NCBI RefSeq assembly: GCF_030813435.1
Contig: NZ_JAUSUG010000020.1
Span: 1 to 64,000, forward strand
DNA length: 64,000 nt
Direction of reading: 5' to 3'
Source of the DNA: Evansella vedderi
GTDB taxonomy: Bacteria > Bacillota > Bacilli > Bacillales > Salisediminibacteriaceae
Shown here in pieces: positions 58,797 through 64,000 of the stretch (positions are counted from its first letter, which is position 1; each line of letters starts with the position of its first letter). Below the pieces are notes generated by a model, which ran no database searches, was not told the origin of the DNA, and saw nothing but the letters and a program-made list of their open reading frames with translations. A program made the position numbers and the translations under genes.

Positions 58797-60227
58797 TCAT
58801 ATTAATAATATAGCTATAATGGTTGCAATAAATAAACCTGCCATTACCGGAATAAAGTTTTGCCGGACTAAATCCATTGGTTTGACACCTGCTATTCCTG
58901 CATCCGCTGCAACCCCGAAGGCCCATGCTGCCAGTGTTCCACCACCTGCGAAAATAGTAGCTACTTGCCCTATAGAAGCAAGGACGGCAATATCTAAACC
59001 AGCTCCACCTCCAATGCCTGCTGCAAGTGCCCCAACTAATGGCAATCCGGAAAAACCGGAACCATCCATTCCAGCAAGAATTGCGATAATCACCATTCCA
59101 ACAACGATTGTAATTGGGTTGCCATCAATGTGGTGAGCCATTGCTGTCCCTAGATCAAATAAAAATCCTGGTGCCCCTTCCCCAAGAACTTTTTCTGCGT
59201 GGTCTGGGTGACCTAACAAGAAAAATGCTGCAATTGGAATAATGGGAGCAAAGATCTTGATGGCAAAATAAAATCCTTCACGAATGTGCGTTACGATATT
59301 TTCAAAGGATTTCGTTCCTGTTGTGATAAAGGAGGAAATGAGCAATAAAGTAACGGCTGTTCCTCCAAGCAATGCAGTTGCGGAACCCCCTTGGATGGCG
59401 GCGTCTGGGTTAAAGAAGGCCCGGTAGAGCATTAGAAATACGACACTGAACAATACGAAGGGAACAAACATTGCAAGGAACTTCGTTTGTTTAGTTGGTT
59501 TCTTAATGCTATTAGTATCCCCGATTTCTAATGCTTCCTCTGACTGCATGTATTGCATTGTACCTGTTTTAATCCCTTTTCTTATTTTAAAATAAGCTAG
59601 GGTAATGGCCACCAATCCAACAGTTAATGAAAATAAAGCCGTATACGGTAAAATCTCACCGGAGCTCACTCCTGCTGCAGAGGAAGTAATCCCAGTAGCA
59701 CCTTGAATGACTAAATCCCCAGACAGTGCCATTCCATGACCAAAAAGGTTAATGGCAATAGCTGCACCCATGGCAGGTAAGCCTGCTTTCATAGCTACGG
59801 GAATAAGGACGGTACCAACAAGGGCAACGGCTGGCGTCGGCCAGAAAAACGTTGCGGCAATATACATCGCTCCGCCTAATACGAAAAAGGCGGTTGTGGG
59901 ATTAACCATTAATCGTTTTAATGGTGATACCATCAAAACATCTGCCCCCGTGGCCTGGAGGGATTTTAGCATGGCTACCATTAAGGCGATGACAAGCATA
60001 ATATCAAAAAGAGTGATACCTGCATTTAAGAAAGCCTCAAATACCACCTGTGAGGAGGCGACAAAACTATCAATAAAAGGTTTATCCATATGATAAATGA
60101 ACCCTAATACAAATGTACCGATAATGGACGGCAGAACCACATCCCGCCGGAAAATCATGAATGTAAAAATTGCTAATATAACAAGAAGGAATACCCAGTG
60201 TGAAAGTGTTAAAGTAACCTGTTCCAT
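58797..60227 (-). CDS. Polytopic membrane transporter, carboxylate-type (paralogue of 4313-5737)
   Basis: A 476-residue protein with about 11-12 membrane segments. It shares with the protein at 4313-5737 the segments FFWPTPAVALVGTVLIPVAMKAGLP, NLFGHGMALSGD and GMDGSGFSGLPLVGAL, and the same length, so the two are paralogues of one transporter family. I cannot name the family with certainty. Upstream of a 2-hydroxyacid dehydrogenase on the same strand, which suggests a hydroxy-acid or other carboxylate substrate (inference). AAAGGAG before ATG 60227. Confidence 0.82.
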   Translation of the reverse strand: MEQVTLTLSHWVFLLVILAIFTFMIFRRDVVLPSIIGTFVLGFIYHMDKPFIDSFVASSQVVFEAFLNAGITLFDIMLVIALMVAMLKSLQATGADVLMVSPLKRLMVNPTTAFFVLGGAMYIAATFFWPTPAVALVGTVLIPVAMKAGLPAMGAAIAINLFGHGMALSGDLVIQGATGITSSAAGVSSGEILPYTALFSLTVGLVAITLAYFKIRKGIKTGTMQYMQSEEALEIGDTNSIKKPTKQTKFLAMFVPFVLFSVVFLMLYRAFFNPDAAIQGGSATALLGGTAVTLLLISSFITTGTKSFENIVTHIREGFYFAIKIFAPIIPIAAFFLLGHPDHAEKVLGEGAPGFLFDLGTAMAHHIDGNPITIVVGMVIIAILAGMDGSGFSGLPLVGALAAGIGGGAGLDIAVLASIGQVATIFAGGGTLAAWAFGVAADAGIAGVKPMDLVRQNFIPVMAGLFIATIIAILLI

Positions 60228-60468
60228 CGTAATCTCCTTTCGGATGAGTTTAGGTTAAATTGTTCACCATACTGTATGGTTTTGCCTGGGTATGTGTTCC
60301 TGATGAAAAAGCCTAATGGAGACGTTTCGATCTTAGTAATGAACGTATGGGGCTTAGTGGAGGCATGAAAAGTCTTGCAAATATCTACATATTTAATTTT
60401 CATTGATTAATATGCTTGTTCCCTCTATAATCCATATATACGTTTTCGAAAATAAGGGAGTGGCAGCT

Positions 60469-62184
60469 TTGATACGCCGTTTTTTGTCTTACTATATACC
60501 ACATAAAAAATTATTTGCCGCCGACTTTACCAGTGCGGTCTTTGTAGCCATTTTAGAGCTTGCATTCCCATTAGCTGTGCAATGGTTTGTTGATGATCTA
60601 CTGCAATATGGCGATTGGTCGACCATTCTATGGGTAGGGGCAGGATTGTTTTTTATTTATGGATTAAGCACATTTTTACAATATGTCGTTCACTATTGGG
60701 GCCATAAACTGGGAATTAACATTGAAACAGATATGCGGGAACAGCTTTTCGAGCATGTACAAAAGCAATCCTTCCGTTATTTTGACAATACAAAAACAGG
60801 CCACATTATGAGTCGATTCACAAATGACCTCTTTGACATTGGGGAGCTAGCCCACCATGGCCCTGAAGATATGTTTATCGCCATTATGACCTTCATTGGT
60901 GCCTTCTGGATTATGTTTACGATCAATGTGAAATTGGCCATTGTCATCCTTTGTATCGTTCCATTGTTAATTGGCCTTATCGTATTTTGTAACCTGCAGA
61001 TGAATAAAGCTTGGAAGCAAATGTTTCGGGATATTGCAGATGTAAATGCTAGAGTGGAAGACTCTGTTTCTGGTGTCCGAGTGGTCCAATCCTTTACAAA
61101 TGAAAGATTTGAGATTTCTAGATTTAATAAACAAAACAAGAAGTTTAGAAAAGCAAAGATCCTATCGTACAAGGTGATGGCCTTTAGTTTATCAAGCATT
61201 TATATGCTCACGAGATTCATAACCTTAGCTGTTCTTGTTTATGGAGCTTGGTTGAGCTTTAATGGACAACTATCTAATGGGGAGCTTGTTGCTTTCATTC
61301 TTTATGTGAATGTCTTGTTAAAACCTATTGATAAGATCAGTGCCTTAATGGAGCTTTACCCGAAAGGGATGGCAGGATTTAAACGATTTACGGATATGAT
61401 TGACTCGGAACCTGAGGTACAAAATCGAAAGGATGCTGTTGAAGTATCCTATCTTCATGGAGACATAAAGCTTGATAATGTTAGCTTTCGATATGATAAC
61501 AGTAAATCAGTTTTAAACAACATTAATTTGAAGATTGAGGCGGGACAAACAGTGGCCTTTGTGGGACCTTCGGGAGCTGGAAAAACAACGATATGCTCTT
61601 TAATCCCAAGGTTTTATGATGTTGACGAAGGTTCTATTTCCATCGATGGTTTTGATATTCGTCAAATGACGAAGGAATCCCTGCGTTCTCAAATTGGGAT
61701 CGTTCAGCAGGACGTATTCTTATTTACAGGAACATTGAGAGAAAACATCGCCTATGGAAAACTTGATGCTACAGAGGGACAAATTAGGGACGCTGCTCGC
61801 CGGGCTCATTTAGAAGACTTTATTCATTCCTTACCTGACGGTTATGAAACACAAATTGGGGAAAGGGGCTTAAAGCTCTCTGGTGGACAAAAACAACGTA
61901 TTGCCATTGCTAGAATGTTCTTGAAAAATCCGCCGATTCTTATCTTAGATGAAGCTACCTCTGCTTTAGATACAGAAACAGAATTAATTATTCAACAGGC
62001 ACTGTCCGAATTGGCGCAGAATCGAACAACACTAGTGATCGCCCATAGACTTGCAACTATACGGAATGCAGATAAAATTGTAGTAGTAACAGAGGATGGT
62101 ATAGCTGAAGAGGGAACCCATGAAGAGCTCCTTAACAAAGGTGGTATCTTTGCGAATCTTCATCAAGTGCAGTTTCAAAAGTAA
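60469..62184 (+). CDS. ywjA: ABC exporter, YwjA-like
   Basis: A 571-residue half-transporter with a six-helix membrane domain (about 1-310) fused to an ATPase domain. The ATPase has Walker A GPSGAGKTT, Q-loop IVQQD, signature LSGGQKQRIAIARM, Walker B ILILDEATSALD and the H-loop IAHR. The N-terminal stretch with YWGHKLGINIETDMREQLFEHVQKQSFRYFDN is nearly that of B. subtilis YwjA. It would act as a homodimer; substrate unknown. TTG 60469 is preferred because AAGGGAGTGG is well spaced; ATG 60403 is less likely. Confidence 0.9.
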   Translation: MIRRFLSYYIPHKKLFAADFTSAVFVAILELAFPLAVQWFVDDLLQYGDWSTILWVGAGLFFIYGLSTFLQYVVHYWGHKLGINIETDMREQLFEHVQKQSFRYFDNTKTGHIMSRFTNDLFDIGELAHHGPEDMFIAIMTFIGAFWIMFTINVKLAIVILCIVPLLIGLIVFCNLQMNKAWKQMFRDIADVNARVEDSVSGVRVVQSFTNERFEISRFNKQNKKFRKAKILSYKVMAFSLSSIYMLTRFITLAVLVYGAWLSFNGQLSNGELVAFILYVNVLLKPIDKISALMELYPKGMAGFKRFTDMIDSEPEVQNRKDAVEVSYLHGDIKLDNVSFRYDNSKSVLNNINLKIEAGQTVAFVGPSGAGKTTICSLIPRFYDVDEGSISIDGFDIRQMTKESLRSQIGIVQQDVFLFTGTLRENIAYGKLDATEGQIRDAARRAHLEDFIHSLPDGYETQIGERGLKLSGGQKQRIAIARMFLKNPPILILDEATSALDTETELIIQQALSELAQNRTTLVIAHRLATIRNADKIVVVTEDGIAEEGTHEELLNKGGIFANLHQVQFQK

Positions 62185-62187
62185 CAA

Positions 62188-62219
62188 GAAATAACCACCT
62201 TTTTCTGGGTGGTTATTTC
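62188..62219 (+). terminator. Terminator after the ABC exporter
   Basis: AAATAACCACC and GGTGGTTATTT form a stem with a T-rich loop. Confidence 0.8.
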
Positions 62220-62288
62220 TCTGTGTAGAATTTGATGTTTCTTCAAATAGTAACAGGAAGAAGAGGATAAGGTGGTAATTAGGAGCCA

Positions 62289-62903
62289 ATGAATAGCAGA
62301 CCATTAAACCAACAGTTTTTTGATCAACCAACACTTGAATTAGCAAAAAATTTGTTAGGGAAGCTTCTAGTGAAAGAAACGGAGGAAGGTATTACATCTG
62401 GATGGATAGTAGAAACGGAGGCGTATATTGGACCAGGGGATCGAGCGGCTCACAGCTACGGAAACCGAAGGACAAAACGGACGGAAGTAATGTTCGGCCC
62501 CCCTGGATTTGTTTATACATATGTTATGCACACCCACTGTCTTGTAAATGTGGTTAGCGGGGAAGAAGGAAACCCTGAAGCAGTACTCATACGAGCGGTG
62601 GAACCTTGCGATGGAATGGACCTTATGTATCAACGAAGAGGCCAGGATAAACGAGAAAAGGACCTCACGAACGGCCCAGGTAAATTGACCAAGGCAATGG
62701 GGATAGTAAAAGAGGACTATGGTCGTCCTTTTTTTGAACCTCCCCTATATATTGCAGAAGGGAAGCCACCCGGAAGTATGGAAGAAGGACCTCGAATCGG
62801 AATCGACAACAGTGGAGAAGCAAAGAATTACCCATGGCGTTTCTGGATAAAAGGAAATCCCTTTGTCTCTAGGGCACCTTCTTCGAGAAAAAAAAGTGAC
62901 TGA
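62289..62903 (+). CDS. 3-methyladenine DNA glycosylase (AAG/MPG family)
   Basis: A 204-residue DNA repair enzyme that removes alkylated purines. Motifs: LAKNLLGKLLVKE, the catalytic Glu in IVETEAYIGPGDRAAHSYGNRRTKRTEVMFGPPGFVYTYVMHTHCLVNVV, and LTNGPGKLTKAMGI. Full length. The C-terminal RFWIKGNPFVSR is intact. RBS TTAGGAG. Monocistronic. Confidence 0.95.
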   Translation: MNSRPLNQQFFDQPTLELAKNLLGKLLVKETEEGITSGWIVETEAYIGPGDRAAHSYGNRRTKRTEVMFGPPGFVYTYVMHTHCLVNVVSGEEGNPEAVLIRAVEPCDGMDLMYQRRGQDKREKDLTNGPGKLTKAMGIVKEDYGRPFFEPPLYIAEGKPPGSMEEGPRIGIDNSGEAKNYPWRFWIKGNPFVSRAPSSRKKSD

Positions 62904-62962
62904 ATTCAAATAGTATTTTTTCACAAAAATGGAACATGCTAGTTAATGAAGGAGGCGATAAC

Positions 62963-63187
62963 ATGGCACAAAAAGTTACTGCCGTTAGGAAGAACAACGA
63001 AGGAGACATCGTAGAGCTTCAATTATCGTCAGGAGAAGTGGTGGACTATAAACAGGCACAGCAAATGGCCAAAAATGGTGAAATTGAACATGTCAATGTA
63101 TTCCGTGGAAGAGATGGAGAAGAGCATCTACGAAGTGACGCAGATGGAATTAAGGAAAACAACTTAGATAATTTACCAACATTTTAA
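62963..63187 (+). CDS. DUF3892 protein, 74 aa
   Basis: A small cytoplasmic protein of the DUF3892 type: VTAVRKNNEGDIVELQLSSGEVVDYKQAQQMAKNGEIEHVNVFRGRDGEEHLRSDADG. Role unknown. ATG 62963 has GGAGGCG at good distance; the upstream in-frame ATG 62936 lacks this. Confidence 0.88.
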   Translation: MAQKVTAVRKNNEGDIVELQLSSGEVVDYKQAQQMAKNGEIEHVNVFRGRDGEEHLRSDADGIKENNLDNLPTF

Positions 63188-63206
63188 ACAGATTTAACGC
63201 TAAAGA

Positions 63207-63244
63207 AAGGCCGATCCCAGATGAGGATGATCGGCCTCTTTTTA
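63207..63244 (+). terminator. Terminator after DUF3892 gene
   Basis: AAGGCCGATC and GATCGGCCT form a stem followed by CTTTTT. Confidence 0.9.
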
Positions 63245-63298
63245 GTTGTTTAGGAAATTATATTTTTTATGAATGTGGATAACAGTAGCTGAATAATC

Positions 63299-63440
63299 GT
63301 CTAGCTTCATGTGCCATCGACTCGAGAAAATTTCTGCCCGAATAAAAAGCAAGAAGCGCTTTTTATCGGTCAGAGCATTTTCCGTTCGAATAGGCAACGC
63401 GCGCGTTGCCGCTTTGATAGGCAGGCGCATTACGCTTTTG
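63299..63440 (+). repeat. Bacillaceae-type structured intergenic repeat
   Basis: GTCTAGCTTCATGTGCC at the left and AGGCAGGCGCATTACGCTTTTGT at the right frame two inner hairpins: GAATAAAAAGC...GCTTTTTATC and the palindrome GCAACGCGCGCGTTGC. I recall this general layout (GTCTAGCT...GGCGCTT-GCTTTT) from many Bacillaceae intergenic regions; only one copy is in this window. Confidence 0.65.
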
Positions 63441-63480
63441 TACTGTGAACAGAGTAATGTATGTTAAGATTAAAATAGTT

Positions 63481-63800
63481 GAGTCTGTTCAAAAAAGTCG
63501 GTTTTTGAGCTTTCTGTTTGAAAATTATGTATTGATACATTATTTATTTCAAACGAAGTTGATTGAAGCGCAAGGCATGGGCTGTCTCTTCCTCTACTAG
63601 CAAAGCTCCGAAGCGAAGCTAGCAAATGTTTTAGCGACGAGTAATCGCAGGAGCAGAGGAAGAGACACAGTTTTTTCCCGAGGAGGCTGAAGCGTTGCCC
63701 GCCGAGCCAGGATGGCGACATTACGCCGTTGCCCACAGGACGTGGACTGCCCTTAGGCGTAAATGGAATGCCTGAAGCGTAAATCAACAAAATAGTTTTC
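63481..63800. repeat. Nested mosaic of R1, R2, R4 and R5 repeats
   Basis: Outer R4-type arms (GATTGAAGCG at 63561, GAAGCGTAAATCAAC at 63774) enclose an R1-like hairpin with perfect 13-bp arms (63583-63595 and 63655-63667). That hairpin contains one R2 motif (63634-63654), and an R5 copy follows (63686-63732). At the far left is a copy of the aspartokinase terminator sequence (63487-63516). With the repeat at 63299 this explains most of the 700-bp gap from 63188 to 63890. Confidence 0.7.
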
Positions 63801-63890
63801 ATTTTTCGTTGGGTCTATAAAGACATGGGTACCTTGAACACGCTCTTGGAGATGGTTTAGAAATTAAATTGATAGTTGGAGGTCAGGATA

Positions 63891-64000
63891 ATGGTTGAAG
63901 AAAATAAAGTAACGATATCACAAAGAATAGAAGATAATTATCAATTACTTATAGAACATTCATACATAAAAGAAGCATTACAATTCATAAAGTTGGAAAA
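63891..64000 (+). CDS. N-terminal part of a CDS, cut by the window end
   Basis: An open frame from ATG 63891, preceded by GGAGG at good spacing, runs off the window after 36 complete codons (MVEENKVTISQRIEDNYQLL, then IEHSYIKEALQFIKLE). The segment YIKEALQFIKLE resembles the start of M20-family peptidases, but too little is visible for assignment. Confidence 0.7.
   Translation, partial: MVEENKVTISQRIEDNYQLLIEHSYIKEALQFIKLE

Noticed and set aside
58768-58802. An 11-codon frame (MNKAIEERGTA) after the transporter gene on the minus strand
   Set aside because: It has no ribosome binding site and is too short to support without conservation.

Overview
This 64 kb window comes from a low-GC, endospore-forming Firmicute, most probably a member of the Bacillaceae. 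The evidence is a Bacillus-type rRNA/tRNA cluster, an alpha/beta-type small acid-soluble spore protein, a KinA-like sporulation kinase, YndG/YndH/YndJ-like and VanW proteins, AAGGAGG-type ribosome binding sites and frequent TTG/GTG starts. The sequence alone does not fix the genus.

Layout. 1-3345: the 3' end of a 5S rRNA gene followed by 24 tRNA genes in one direction and a terminator. Four of these tRNAs (Ala, Ile2, Val, Gly) are preceded by an extra copy of their own 5' end fused to a 110-145 bp structured insert. 3.4-16 kb: a degenerate tyrosine recombinase, a membrane transporter, a metallophosphoesterase, a LytS/LytR-CstA pyruvate-type sensing and uptake module, PlsY, a lipoprotein, an NhaC antiporter and a 2-hydroxyacid dehydrogenase. 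16-25 kb: an FAD reductase, a DUF3231 protein, then a two-component system and a marR-swrC efflux operon that share an operator-like sequence. 25-36 kb: repeats, a GDPD/MFS operon with a frameshifted MFS gene, VanW, a glyoxylate reductase/glycerate kinase pair, DinB and a truncated haemoglobin. 36-44 kb: an AraC-controlled sugar/inositol-type pair, trmL, a five-gene operon with MauE-like, MauD-like and 12-cysteine MauA-like proteins, and a UbiB kinase. 44-53 kb: the SASP, the sporulation-type kinase with yndGHJ-like genes, and a beta-propeller lipoprotein. 52-64 kb: futalosine-pathway mqnB-mqnD, aspartokinase, aldo/keto reductase, a tandem hairpin array, a 2-hydroxyacid dehydrogenase, a second copy of the early transporter family, the ABC exporter YwjA, a DNA glycosylase and a dense mosaic of repeats.

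Themes. Two-carbon and three-carbon acid metabolism recurs: a CstA-family transporter with LytSR, three D-2-hydroxyacid dehydrogenases, glycerate kinase and two paralogous carboxylate-type transporters. Intergenic space is rich in short structured repeats of at least five families, some of which also occur inside the tRNA cluster. The least expected system is the MauE/MauD/MauA-like operon at 39.8-42.0 kb. The most unusual DNA structure is the set of 5'-tRNA duplications with their covarying hairpin inserts.
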